Assembly: GCF_004208415.1 (NCBI RefSeq)
Contig: NZ_CP035758.1
Location: 10,602,001 to 10,666,000, forward strand
Source: Ktedonosporobacter rubrisoli
GTDB taxonomy: Bacteria > Chloroflexota > Ktedonobacteria > Ktedonobacterales > Ktedonobacteraceae
Reading direction: 5' to 3'
DNA length: 64,000 nt
Shown: positions 56,403-63,991 of the stretch, one piece after another
How the letters are laid out: the number at the start of each line of letters is the position of its first letter
Numbering within the stretch: the first letter of the stretch is position 1
Notes under the pieces: model-generated
Databases searched by the model: none
What the model saw: the letters and a program-made list of their open reading frames with translations, nothing else
Told to the model about the DNA's origin: nothing
Program-made: the position numbers and the translations under genes

Positions 56403-57133
56403 AACTTGCGCTTGCCTACTTTCAAGCAGAAACGCTGCAATTGTTACGTATACCATTTGTCTTCGTCGCTTCGCTGCTCTTTCCTGCTCTTTTCTTTCTC
56501 ATCCTGGGTTTGCCAAATGCGCATGACTCTATTACTGCTACTGCTATAACATTATCATTTACCGTTTATGCAGTGATTGGCATTGCATTTTTTCAATTTG
56601 GCGTAGGTATTGCGGCTGATCGCTTCTCGCTCTGGGAACAATTTCTGCGTACGCTTCCCGTTGTCCCTCTCACACGTTTTACAGGACGTATCCTCACTGC
56701 AATGTTCTTCGCGTTTGTTGCGGGTGGCCTGGTGATTATGCTGGGGCTTCTCGTCTCTCCTGCCAGGATCACCAGCAGCCAATGTATCCCTCTTGGTATA
56801 GCACTCCTGGCGGGTTGTATCCCTTTTTCCCTCTTGGGTCTGGCTATTGGTTATTGGCTAACCCCACAAGCAGCTTTACCGGTTGCCAACATACTCTACT
56901 TTGTGTTTGGCTACTGTGGCGGACTTTGGATACCACCACAATACCTTCCCTCCTTTATTGCTGCCATTTCTCCCTATCTTCCAACACGGCAGTATGGAGA
57001 ATTGGTCTGGAGTGTAGTATTAAATCGGCCCTGGCCTGCGTCTCCCTGGTTCGGTCTACTTCTCTATAGTTTATTTTTTGGGGCTATGGCGCTTTGGGGA
57101 TACAAACGAGATGAGGGGAAAAAATATAGTTAA
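56399..57133 (+). CDS. ABC-2 type permease (RiPP export or immunity)
   Basis: A 244-residue protein with six predicted membrane helices, typical of ABC-2 permeases: F-V-F-V-A-S-L-L-F-P-A-L-F-F-L near the N-terminus, the reentrant region L-W-E-Q-F-L-R-T-L-P, and a last helix F-G-L-L-L-Y-S-L-F-F-G-A. The start overlaps the ATPase stop (ATGA). It is the last intact gene of the RiPP cluster. A partial gene follows at once. Confidence 0.9.
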   Translation: MKLALAYFQAETLQLLRIPFVFVASLLFPALFFLILGLPNAHDSITATAITLSFTVYAVIGIAFFQFGVGIAADRFSLWEQFLRTLPVVPLTRFTGRILTAMFFAFVAGGLVIMLGLLVSPARITSSQCIPLGIALLAGCIPFSLLGLAIGYWLTPQAALPVANILYFVFGYCGGLWIPPQYLPSFIAAISPYLPTRQYGELVWSVVLNRPWPASPWFGLLLYSLFFGAMALWGYKRDEGKKYS

Positions 57134-57229
57134 TGAGGAGGACAGCCCAGCGCCGCCTCTACGATTGGGAACATGTTCTGACGAGGATGGTGTCTCTGAA
57201 GGGAACGTCAAAGGGACATCCCAGCAGAG

Positions 57230-57440
57230 CGTTCCCTGTTCTCTGGAGATGCGAGCTCATGATCTTCCCTCTGCAGGTCAGGTCGAGACCTCCTACCTGC
57301 TGTGTAAAGCCATGAAAGAAGATGCAACTGTAGCTATCTCAGGGGAAGCGGCAGACGAGATATTTGGCGGCTACCCCTGGTTATATAGCGAGGAAGCGAT
57401 GAACACACCGATCTTTCCCTGGTTTGCCGTGATGAGAGAG
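57230..57440 (+). pseudogene. Asparagine synthetase fragment
   Basis: A short stretch in one frame reads D-L-P-S-A-G-Q-V-E-T-S, L-L-C-K-A-M-K-E-D-A-T-V-A-I-S-G-E-A-A-D-E-I-F-G-G-Y-P-W, which is the ATP/synthetase part of AsnB-type enzymes (consensus L-S-G-E-G-A-D-E). Here the second Gly of S-G-E-G-A-D is Ala. The N- and C-terminal parts are missing, so this is a remnant. AsnB-like enzymes also occur in lasso and other RiPP clusters, but this fragment cannot be functional. Confidence 0.75.
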
Positions 57441-57506
57441 CAGGCCGGAGGAATATCACGTCAGCATCATCTAACGCTTTACAGGCTCATTGATAGTTGT
57501 TGTTAG

Positions 57507-57665
57507 ATGAACACTGACAGTAGCTAGTTTGCCATACAGTTGATCGATCTCTTTCTTTCATGCATTTCTCTTACTGCATTTTGCTTCTCATACAAGGCTT
57601 GGCTAGATTGGCAAACGGTGTTAGAGACGATGATAGATTTTTATACGCATTCTGGACCTGTCTCA
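57507..57665. other. Short gap with no gene
   Basis: No supportable gene or repeat between the asparagine synthetase fragment and the MarR stop. The two flanking genes converge here, but I see no clear terminator hairpin. Confidence 0.4.
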
Positions 57666-58157
57666 TCATGTCTTCCTCAAGCGGCTCCATTCCGCCACGC
57701 TCTCGTTGTACTGTTCTCCCAGCAAGGAGACCAGTTCGGAGAGTAGTGACATCAGATGCTTCATACGCTCCTCACCTAACAACTGGGTCCATTCCTGTTG
57801 AATCTCCCAGACCAACTGAGCTGACACTTGATTGACCTCCCAGCCACGTGGAGTACGACGCACCAACTGTGCCCGGCCGTCAGTGGGATCTGGGATACGT
57901 TCCACATAGCCATGCTTTTCCAGATAGTCAATCAAATAGCCCATTGACTGTTTTGCTATTCCCGCCTGCTCAGCAAGGTCCGTTACCCGACTTCCCTGTG
58001 GGGCAAGCAGTTGGAACACAGGAGTATGCGCAGGCCGGAGTTCGTGAAAGCCTGCTGCGATCAAACCCTCCTGTACTCGCCGCATAAGAATCGCTGTAGG
58101 AATATTCACTAGCGCTCCAATAAGAAATCCCGAATGTTCTCTCTCGCTCTCCTGCAT
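57666..58157 (-). CDS. MarR-family transcriptional regulator
   Basis: About 163 residues from ATG 58157, after GAGGGAAGAG; the open frame extends further, but those residues look non-coding. It has the MarR winged helix: V-F-Q-L-L-A-P-Q-G-S-R-V-T-D-L-A-E-Q-A-G-I-A-K-Q-S-M-G (recognition helix) and the wing P-D-P-T-D-G-R-A-Q-L-V. MarR proteins are dimeric repressors released by small molecules. It is divergent from the SnoaL-like gene, and a palindrome at 58209-58229 lies between them, so it probably represses both itself and that operon. Confidence 0.92.
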   Translation of the reverse strand: MQESEREHSGFLIGALVNIPTAILMRRVQEGLIAAGFHELRPAHTPVFQLLAPQGSRVTDLAEQAGIAKQSMGYLIDYLEKHGYVERIPDPTDGRAQLVRRTPRGWEVNQVSAQLVWEIQQEWTQLLGEERMKHLMSLLSELVSLLGEQYNESVAEWSRLRKT

Positions 58158-58169
58158 CGCTCTTCCCTC

Positions 58170-58198
58170 TTGACAAATTAGACAGAGTATCTTACTAT
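58170..58198 (+). promoter_or_regulatory. Predicted promoter of the SnoaL-like gene
   Basis: TTGACA (58170-58175) and TACTAT (58193-58198) are 17 bp apart on the plus strand. The operator begins 11 bp after the -10 box, where a bound repressor would block transcription. Confidence 0.5.
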
Positions 58199-58208
58199 AT
58201 AGAGGCGA

Positions 58209-58229
58209 ATAGACAGATTGTCTGTCTAT
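58209..58229. promoter_or_regulatory. Palindromic operator, probably for the MarR regulator
   Basis: Perfect 9-bp arms ATAGACAGA and TCTGTCTAT around TTG. A further half-site, TAGACAGA, lies at 58179-58186 inside the promoter. Size and symmetry fit a MarR dimer, and it sits between the marR-type gene and its divergent neighbour. Confidence 0.65.
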
Positions 58230-58290
58230 CAGTATAGCATATACGCTCTGCATATTCATGAAAGCAGAGCGTACCAGGAAAGAAGATAGT

Positions 58291-58680
58291 ATGCAAGACG
58301 ATGCCAGAAAAGCTCTTGCCTGCCTCGCGTCAGAGGCCATCAATACGAAGGATCTTACCTTGTTGGATGCGCATCCTGGTTTCTGGGAAACCAGACAGGT
58401 CTTTCCTTATCTTTTCATTGGCTTTCCAGATATCCAGGATACGGTTGAACAGCAAACGTGTGATGGAGAATGGGTGACAACACGTACAACCATGCGCGGG
58501 ACACACACCGGCCCCTTCATGGGTTTGGCTGCGTCAGGTAAAGCGGTCACCATGATGACCATTTCACTTGATCAGATCATTGATGGCAAGGTCGTTGAGC
58601 ACTTCGGCATGGCAGACTGGGCCAGTGCATTGAGTATGATAGGGCTCATCCCGCCTGCTCCCAGCGATCCAAAGAAGTAA
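58291..58680 (+). CDS. SnoaL-like ester cyclase family protein
   Basis: About 129 residues from ATG 58291 (AGGAAAGAAG upstream); ATG 58258 is an alternative. It belongs to the NTF2-like SnoaL group: T-M-R-G-T-H-T-G-P-F-M-G-L-A-A-S-G-K and I-I-D-G-K-V-V-E-H-F-G matching the usual G-T-H-x-G and D-G-K-I-x-E-H motifs. SnoaL-like proteins range from polyketide cyclases to small hydrolases, and the substrate here is unknown. It is probably controlled by the divergent MarR and cotranscribed with the next gene, 16 bp on. Confidence 0.85.
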   Translation: MQDDARKALACLASEAINTKDLTLLDAHPGFWETRQVFPYLFIGFPDIQDTVEQQTCDGEWVTTRTTMRGTHTGPFMGLAASGKAVTMMTISLDQIIDGKVVEHFGMADWASALSMIGLIPPAPSDPKK

Positions 58681-58696
58681 GAAAGGAAGCCATGTG

Positions 58697-59278
58697 ATGA
58701 TTCTGTATCCTTTGCTGCTCTTTCTCCATATTGCCGCAGCCGTTGGTCTCTTTATGGGCCTGGGGATTGAACTGGTTAGTGTGATGCGTGTGCGACGGGC
58801 GCGTCGGAGCGAACAGATCCGTGAAATTCTGGATCTAGCAGCCTCAACACGCGCCCTGGCACCTCTGAGTGCTCTCCTGGTGTTAGCCGCAGGCTTTTCT
58901 CTTTGTTTGCTTTGGTGGAGTTTCAGCCTCCCATGGATTGATGTGTCTCTAGGAGTCTTCCTTCTCACAGCTTTCACAGGTGTGACTATTACAGGCCGTC
59001 GTCTTGCATGTATGCATCGCTGGGTCCAAGGGCATCCTGACGGACCGCTTTCCCCTTCGTCCACCCGACACATTGACGATCCTGTCCTTGTCACAACCCT
59101 CTGCACGACCATGGCGCTCTTGCTCAGTGTTCTCTTCATTATGACGACGAAACCTCTTCTCCCTGGATCACTGGCAAGTGTATTCATCGGCATGCTTGTT
59201 GGAGCAGGAGTGTCTGTGCTTCTTTCCTGTTATCCGGGAGATACCTCTATTTCTTTACAGGAGAATGAAGAGGCTTAA
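58697..59278 (+). CDS. Integral membrane protein (DUF2269-like)
   Basis: About 193 residues with four likely membrane helices: L-L-L-F-L-H-I-A-A-A-V-G-L-F near the start, then A-L-L-V-L-A-A-G-F-S-L-C-L-L-W-W, L-G-V-F-L-L-T-A-F-T-G-V and T-M-A-L-L-L-S-V-L-F-I. The start L-H-I-A-A-A-V resembles DUF2269-type proteins. GTG 58694 or ATG 58697 is used, after AAGGAAG. Function unknown; co-regulation with the SnoaL-like gene by MarR is likely. Confidence 0.7.
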   Translation: MILYPLLLFLHIAAAVGLFMGLGIELVSVMRVRRARRSEQIREILDLAASTRALAPLSALLVLAAGFSLCLLWWSFSLPWIDVSLGVFLLTAFTGVTITGRRLACMHRWVQGHPDGPLSPSSTRHIDDPVLVTTLCTTMALLLSVLFIMTTKPLLPGSLASVFIGMLVGAGVSVLLSCYPGDTSISLQENEEA

Positions 59279-59462
59279 ATAATAAAAGGGGTAATCATAG
59301 AGTTTATATGACACTACCTTATGTAAGATAATTACTTAATCAGACCCTCCTGATTGACTTGATGATAGAAGGAAGAAGATAGGGCATTTGCCCTATCACA
59401 CGTATCATTGTTCACTACTATACTTCATGGTAGCAATATTGTTGGTTGAATAAGGAGGAGAT

Positions 59463-60665
59463 ATGTCACAAGGACCTGGAAACTACTGCCCACATTGCAA
59501 GGCTAATCTTGCACCAGACCAACGGTTTTGCCCACATTGTGGAACTGTTATAGACGCCGGTGCCTATCAACGAACTGTGCGCTCGTCAGCAGATTTCGTG
59601 ACAGACTACTTTGGTACAACGATGCCTGCTATACCGCCGCCACCACCAGCCTCGTTGGTGCAGCAGTCTCCTTGCTTTGGAACTCCAAAGGATTCTATAA
59701 AAAGTGTACGGAGACAGATGAATTGCGGCTTGCTATCGGTAATCCTCCTTGTTGTTGTCCTGGCCGGGGTCGGAAGCTACTTTGGCTATAACAGGCTTAA
59801 AGGATCGGGCACCGCTAGCAGGGGAGGGACACGTACAGGTGGCAATATTGTAACTGATGCCACTTCATCCTCTCTCAAAACGACCTCCCTGATCGGCGCT
59901 CAACCATTGTCGGTCATCTATGCTGATGTAAAGATTACCTTGATTGATGTAAAACAGGCACATAGTTTTCCTGATGATTCTAATACTTATCAAACAGATA
60001 TCATGAGAATAGATTTTAAAGAAGAGCAAAATACTAAGAAAGCACCAAATTATATCTATACAGATATAATGCGTTTGATTTTCTCTAATGGGACAGTTGT
60101 TTCTCCGATTACTGCCAAAAATAGCGGATCTCCTGATATATCGACGACACGCCAGAATTGGATTGATTTTCCTGCGTCTACAAATCTTACCACCTCTAAT
60201 ATGGTATTACGCATTGGAGCAGATACTGAACAGCAGATGCAGATTCCTTTGAAGCCGAATGCTGATGTGAGCAAGTATCAACCGAAAACTACCACTGTGA
60301 ATAAGCAGACGCAATATAGCGGAGTGGACTGGACTCTAACCAATGCTGTTGCGAGTTGGAGTGCTGATGGTAACCAGGCAGAAAAAGGGATGATATATGT
60401 AGAGATCTCTTTAAAGATGGATAACCCATCTTCTAGCGATTTTAATGCAGATCCAGGCGATTACCTCCGTTTGAAGGCGGGAGCTGTTACCGCTGCACCA
60501 GCTAGTACAACTATACCTCTATCGATTGCGCAAGGGCAAACAGGATTGACAAGAAATGCAACCTTCCAGGTGCCGCAAGGAAGCACAGATTTTGCTCTGA
60601 TCTTTCTGCCTGCTCCCTCGGTTTCTGGTTCACAGCAGGTGGCTATACCCTTTCAGATCCCATAA
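59463..60665 (+). CDS. Zinc-ribbon, single-pass membrane protein
   Basis: A 400-residue protein with a strong ribosome site (AAGGAGGAG). The N-terminus is a double zinc knuckle: C-P-H-C at 9-12 and C-P-H-C at 23-26. A Pro-rich linker follows, then one membrane helix (L-L-S-V-I-L-L-V-V-V-L-A-G-V) near 85-105, then about 290 residues of Thr/Ser/Asn-rich sequence outside. The outer part resembles beta-sandwich domains of the DUF4352 type. Such proteins are common in Ktedonobacteria-like genomes with unknown roles. No neighbour suggests a function. Confidence 0.8.
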   Translation: MSQGPGNYCPHCKANLAPDQRFCPHCGTVIDAGAYQRTVRSSADFVTDYFGTTMPAIPPPPPASLVQQSPCFGTPKDSIKSVRRQMNCGLLSVILLVVVLAGVGSYFGYNRLKGSGTASRGGTRTGGNIVTDATSSSLKTTSLIGAQPLSVIYADVKITLIDVKQAHSFPDDSNTYQTDIMRIDFKEEQNTKKAPNYIYTDIMRLIFSNGTVVSPITAKNSGSPDISTTRQNWIDFPASTNLTTSNMVLRIGADTEQQMQIPLKPNADVSKYQPKTTTVNKQTQYSGVDWTLTNAVASWSADGNQAEKGMIYVEISLKMDNPSSSDFNADPGDYLRLKAGAVTAAPASTTIPLSIAQGQTGLTRNATFQVPQGSTDFALIFLPAPSVSGSQQVAIPFQIP

Positions 60666-60769
60666 ATAATGAGGGAGAGGCATGGTTTGGAGCGAACCTT
60701 AAGAGAAGTGCGCATCTGGCGCACTTTTGATGATCAGGGGCCATGAAGAACTTTCAGACGAAGGAGATC

Positions 60770-60930
60770 AAATTGGCCCGGCCATACATCAGCCTTTTTA
60801 GATACATTAAGCGGTGGACATGCCCTCGACAACCCCATTACTGGAAGCCACGCACCGGGAACCTTCTGGTACTACAATAACTGGGACTTTCAAGCGTTGT
60901 GTACCATTTTTGAAGAACATATGAATATAG
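60770..60930 (+). pseudogene. Serine hydrolase (beta-lactamase family) fragment
   Basis: One frame reads G-H-T-S-A-F-L-D-T and then G-S-H-A-P-G-T-F-W-Y-Y-N-N-W-D-F-Q-A-L, a match to the class C beta-lactamase-like motif P-G-x-x-W-x-Y-(S/N)-N and its H-T-S upstream. There is no start, no catalytic S-x-x-K part and no C-terminus. It is a small remnant. Confidence 0.7.
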
Positions 60931-60940
60931 TAATTTTTTG

Positions 60941-61480
60941 TTATCGGGCGGGAAGAGGGCCAAGTCCAAGCTGTTGTTGCGCTTCTCTCACCCTAAAGCC
61001 TCCAGCTTTGAGTTTACCCCAGTTACCATTCGGAAGTAAATTTAAGTCTTCGAGACGTAACGCCATAACTTCTACAGACACTCCATAGAAATGTGCCAGT
61101 AAGCACAAATCACCAGGCGTCATTTTCTCCTTTGTACGACGAGTATCATTAAAACGTCTGATGACACCATGTGTTGGCATCAGAAAACTACTTGCAAACG
61201 CATCAGCAAGTCGCTCGCTCTCTGGTTTGCGTTGATAACCATGCTCGATGAATGCTGTCGGCTTCTGTCTGTATGTCAGAAAATGCCCATAGTCATGTGC
61301 TAAAGACCAGCGCCGCCGCTCTTCTGGGTGATTACTATTGACGGCAGTGCATCCCCCACTTGATCATCATAAAGATAGATAGCAGAAAACTTTGCAGGCA
61401 ACGGATAATAAAAAACTCGTAGACCAACATCTTGTTCAAGAATATCACGAAGGAGAGGTAATTTCCATTACCAAGTCCTA
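60941..61480 (-). pseudogene. Broken ImmA/IrrE-family peptidase gene
   Basis: On the minus strand, frame one (to 61353) contains Q-D-V-G-L-R-V-F-Y-Y-P-L-P-A-K-F. After a one-base shift at a G-run (CCCCC on the plus strand, 61353-61357) the second frame reads V-N-S-N-H-P-E-E-R-R-R-W-S-L-A-H-D-Y-G-H-F and S-E-R-L-A-D-A-F-A-S-S-F-L-M-P, an ImmA/IrrE core, ending at 60941. The zinc motif is H-D-Y-G-H with Asp in place of Glu. No N-terminus or start is visible; an in-frame stop lies just upstream. The gene is both frameshifted and truncated. It is a relative of the protein at 32454. Confidence 0.75.
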
Positions 61481-62238
61481 GACGCATTGACTATCATGGA
61501 GATTGGTCAGATCTTATCGCTGTTTGCGACTACTTTCTTGAGCATCCACGTCCTGCTTGCTATATTCGAGAAATTCCTGTTGCGGTGCATACAAAATTTA
61601 TCGAGCAGCACAGCGGCATATTACGTTAATTGCTCGATATTCTGCTCCTCACAGAGGCGATTGTGCCAGAGGCAAAAACATTTACCCAGCGATATGGATT
61701 GCGCGATGATGAGCTCCTGGTCCGTACGCGCTTTCTCGACGATCAACTGGGTAAGCAATATGGATTGCCGCTGACTGACCTTTGTATCCCACACTCGCAA
61801 TGTGTACAACTGCCCTTACAAGAGGAACGCTGTATTATTACCGAAAATAAAATGAACTTTTTGACGCTTCCCGCTTTCGCTCATACCTTTGCCCTCTTCG
61901 GTGAAGGCTCTACTGTTAGTTCACTTGGTGCTATTCCCTGGCTTGCTACTTGCCCCATCTTCTATTGGGGAGACTTGGATGCACACGGTTTTCAAATTCT
62001 TTCGCGGCTACGCGAAACCTTCCCGCATGTGATTTCGCTAATGATGGATGCGAACACACTTCACACGTTTGCAGAATTTTGTGTTGCAGGTGTCCCATAT
62101 GCTCTACATCACCTGCCCCATCTCACGCCAGAGGAACAGACTCTCTTCCAGCATCTTGCCAGGAAAAACATACGTTTAGAGCAGGGGCGTATTGAGCACC
62201 GCTACGCTCTTCAATGTTTACGAAGTCATTTGCAATAA
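61465..62238 (+). pseudogene. Wadjet JetD-like gene, truncated and with an in-frame TAA
   Basis: The frame starts abruptly near 61465 with G-D-W-S-D-L-I-A-V-C-D-Y-F-L, continues I-R-E-I-P-V-A-V-H-T-K-F-I-E (the JetD N-terminal pattern), meets TAA at 61627-61629 and continues to 62238. The C-terminal part has I-I-T-E-N-K-M-N-F-L-T-L-P and Y-W-G-D-L-D-A-H-G-F, the Toprim-like nuclease core of JetD/DUF2220. JetD is the nuclease subunit of the Wadjet plasmid-defence system. The N-terminal ~half of the protein is missing and jetA, B and C are absent. It is a remnant of a lost defence locus. Confidence 0.78.
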
Positions 62239-62299
62239 TCTGGAATATTGTTATCGGCGATCTTGAGCTGGCATCCAATTCAGAATCCAGGTATCGAAG

Positions 62300-62435
62300 G
62301 CAAGCTAACCACAGTATATAGAATGAAAACCCGCTCAATCTGCTTGAAGCTGAGAGAGAGGAGATCGAGAAGCGAGCAGCAGAATTGGCAAAACGAGCAG
62401 CTGAACTCTGGGTTATGTCGCAGCTCTCAATTGCA
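62300..62435 (+). pseudogene. Coiled-coil remnant
   Basis: One frame reads N-P-L-N-L-L-E-A-E-R-E-E-I-E-K-R-A-A-E-L-A-K and similar, a regular amphipathic helix without a start. It shifts frame into the IS3 remnant at about 62436. Recorded as a short leftover; family unknown. Confidence 0.3.
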
Positions 62436-62589
62436 TCGGGAAGGGCGAGCGGTAAACAGAAAAACGGTGGCAAGGTATATGCAAGAGATGGGGCTGATGG
62501 CGATTTTTCCTGGACCCAATCTCTCAAAACGAGCCCAGCAGGCATTTTCCCCTATTATTGAGAAATCTCAAAAATGCAGAATGCTCTGA
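62436..62589 (+). pseudogene. IS3-family transposase (orfB) fragment
   Basis: The stretch V-N-R-K-T-V-A-R-Y-M-Q-E-M-G-L and F-P-G-P-N-L-S-K-R matches the N-terminal helix-turn-helix of IS3-family orfB proteins (V-N-R-K-x-V-x-R-L-M-x-E-M-G-L). The catalytic D-D-E domain is absent. It marks an old insertion at the edge of the gene graveyard. Confidence 0.65.
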
Positions 62590-62897
62590 AACAAGCCAGC
62601 CCCCAGATTTGTAACAGCTGTATCAGGATTCTTAAAATGGTTATTTATACTGATATTTTTACTATACACACGAGAAAGAAAAATTTATCCAGCTTCGCGC
62701 GTATAGATTTTACCAGTCCAAAATGTCTATAATAAAACTTTTGTTCAATATTGACATAAAACGCAAAATATTTATACTGTTATATGTAGCTCTTAATACG
62801 CTCTGTATTGCTTCCTCTTTTTATATCAACTCATGCGTCTGTAGGATTATGCTAATAGTGCATTTCTCTATTCCTTCTTTCGCCGTGATGAACTATT
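62590..62897 (+). promoter_or_regulatory. AT-rich region with a predicted promoter
   Basis: TTGACA (62751-62756) and TATACT (62773-62778) are 16 bp apart, about 120 bp before the start at 62898. An additional TATAAT lies near 62729. No gene is supported here. Confidence 0.5.
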
Positions 62898-63701
62898 ATG
62901 GATCACCGATATGGACGACACGGGCCACATGCCTGGAAGCGTTGGCGAGAACATCGCTTTGCTCGTCGTTCCATACTTCCAGCGTCTGTAGCACAAGTTA
63001 TGGTTATACATGTACACATGCCCATCGAAGCGGAAAGGATTATTATCATTATGGCTATGCCAGAAGATTTTGACGAAGAATTTGATCAGGAAAATACGAA
63101 CAGAGAATTGCAATCCCAGCCCAATTTTGGAGAAATCAGTCAACGAGATATTATGCCAGCGCAACAATATCCCTTTCCTGAAGAGTTACGCGCACAAGCG
63201 AGTATGGATGCAATGCGTCGGGTACATCAAGATGTGCAGAATGACCCTGAGCAGCTTCCCTCCGAAGGCGCGCTAAGACAAGTTGCGAGATTATCGGCCA
63301 TAGAACATATCAAAGCGTATATTACGACCCATAGCCAGGCAGCAAGATACTATGATCGCTTCATTCCTATTTTTATGAAGATTTATCTTGAGGCCTACAA
63401 CCATGAGGTCGAAGATCTGCAACTTGCTGGCGTCGTTCTCGATGAGCGTACCTTACGCATCCGCCAGGTAGTACGGACGGATAAAGATGATCATCTTGCA
63501 CGCAATAAGCATCTCTCGCCTGAATATCTGCGCTACCTGGCTGCCGCCCGTGCTATGAGAGATGAAGGACTTGATACAGCACTTAGTCTTGAAGATTTAG
63601 ATACAATCCACTCCTATGTCGAAGTCTACTGCCCTTACTATTGGCAGTACATACCCAACCCAAAGGAGGGGGGCCAATTTCGTGGGCCCGAACCCTTTTA
63701 A
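62898..63701 (+). CDS. Protein with an Arg/His/Trp-rich N-terminal motif, second copy
   Basis: A 267-residue protein. It begins M-D-H-R-Y-G-R-H-G-P-H-A-W-K-R-W-R-E-H-R-F, nearly the same motif as the broken gene at 27548 (M-H-R-Y-G-R-H-G-T-R-A-W-L-R-W-R). The shared residues are encoded by different codons in the two copies, which points to selection on the protein. A hydrophobic strand follows (V-M-V-I-H-V-H-M-P), then I-I-I-I-M-A-M and a charged, mostly helical remainder with no recognised domain. The ribosome site is weak, as at 27548. A small membrane protein overlaps its 3' end. Function unknown. Confidence 0.65.
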   Translation: MDHRYGRHGPHAWKRWREHRFARRSILPASVAQVMVIHVHMPIEAERIIIIMAMPEDFDEEFDQENTNRELQSQPNFGEISQRDIMPAQQYPFPEELRAQASMDAMRRVHQDVQNDPEQLPSEGALRQVARLSAIEHIKAYITTHSQAARYYDRFIPIFMKIYLEAYNHEVEDLQLAGVVLDERTLRIRQVVRTDKDDHLARNKHLSPEYLRYLAAARAMRDEGLDTALSLEDLDTIHSYVEVYCPYYWQYIPNPKEGGQFRGPEPF

Positions 63702-63864
63702 CGTAACAAAGAAAAATCCCAATGTAGTGGTTATCGAAGCGAGCAACTCGCAGCCTCAACCGCAGAAACGACAGAGGAGCGGCTCTATTATTGTCGCGGG
63801 AATTCTTCTAGGCGCTATCCTTCTTTGGCTTGCTGCCTTGACCGTAGTTTTGCTCTTAAAATAA
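63682..63864 (+). CDS. Small single-pass membrane protein overlapping the previous gene
   Basis: About 60 residues from GTG 63682, after AAAGGAGG about 12 bases upstream, inside the 3' end of the preceding gene in another frame. It contains a membrane helix, I-I-V-A-G-I-L-L-G-A-I-L-L-W-L-A-A-L, near the C-terminus and a basic stretch before it (Q-K-R-Q-R). The alternative is that a +1 frameshift at the G-run of the preceding gene fuses the helix to it, as also seems possible at 28290. Both readings place a C-terminal membrane anchor next to the Arg/His/Trp-rich protein. Confidence 0.5.
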   Translation: MGPNPFNVTKKNPNVVVIEASNSQPQPQKRQRSGSIIVAGILLGAILLWLAALTVVLLLK

Positions 63865-63867
63865 AGC

Positions 63868-63887
63868 GGGGAGATATTCATCTCCCC
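63868..63887 (+). other. Short perfect hairpin without a T-run
   Basis: GGGGAGAT and ATCTCCCC pair over 8 bp around ATTC, right after the small membrane gene. It could slow or regulate reading into the next frame; it is not a clear terminator. Confidence 0.35.
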
Positions 63888-63898
63888 AAGGAGCCCGT

Positions 63899-63991
63899 AT
63901 GTCTGATATTCCCTTTTCCAATAAATATCTGCACGATCTCAAAGTTCTTTATAAGAACACCAGAGACAACGTATCACGGGCGAGGAGCTAA
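63899..63991 (+). CDS. Possible 30-residue peptide or start of a broken gene
   Basis: ATG 63899 follows AAGGAGCC and opens M-S-D-I-P-F-S-N-K-Y-L, running to TAA 63989-63991. Too short to assign. The good ribosome site suggests a real start, and the early stop may be a frameshift. It lies at the window edge. Confidence 0.25.
   Translation: MSDIPFSNKYLHDLKVLYKNTRDNVSRARS

Noticed and set aside
57078-57506. Treating the asparagine synthetase frame as a functional RiPP enzyme
   Set aside because: Only about 60 residues match the family; the glutaminase part, most of the synthetase part and a ribosome site are missing.
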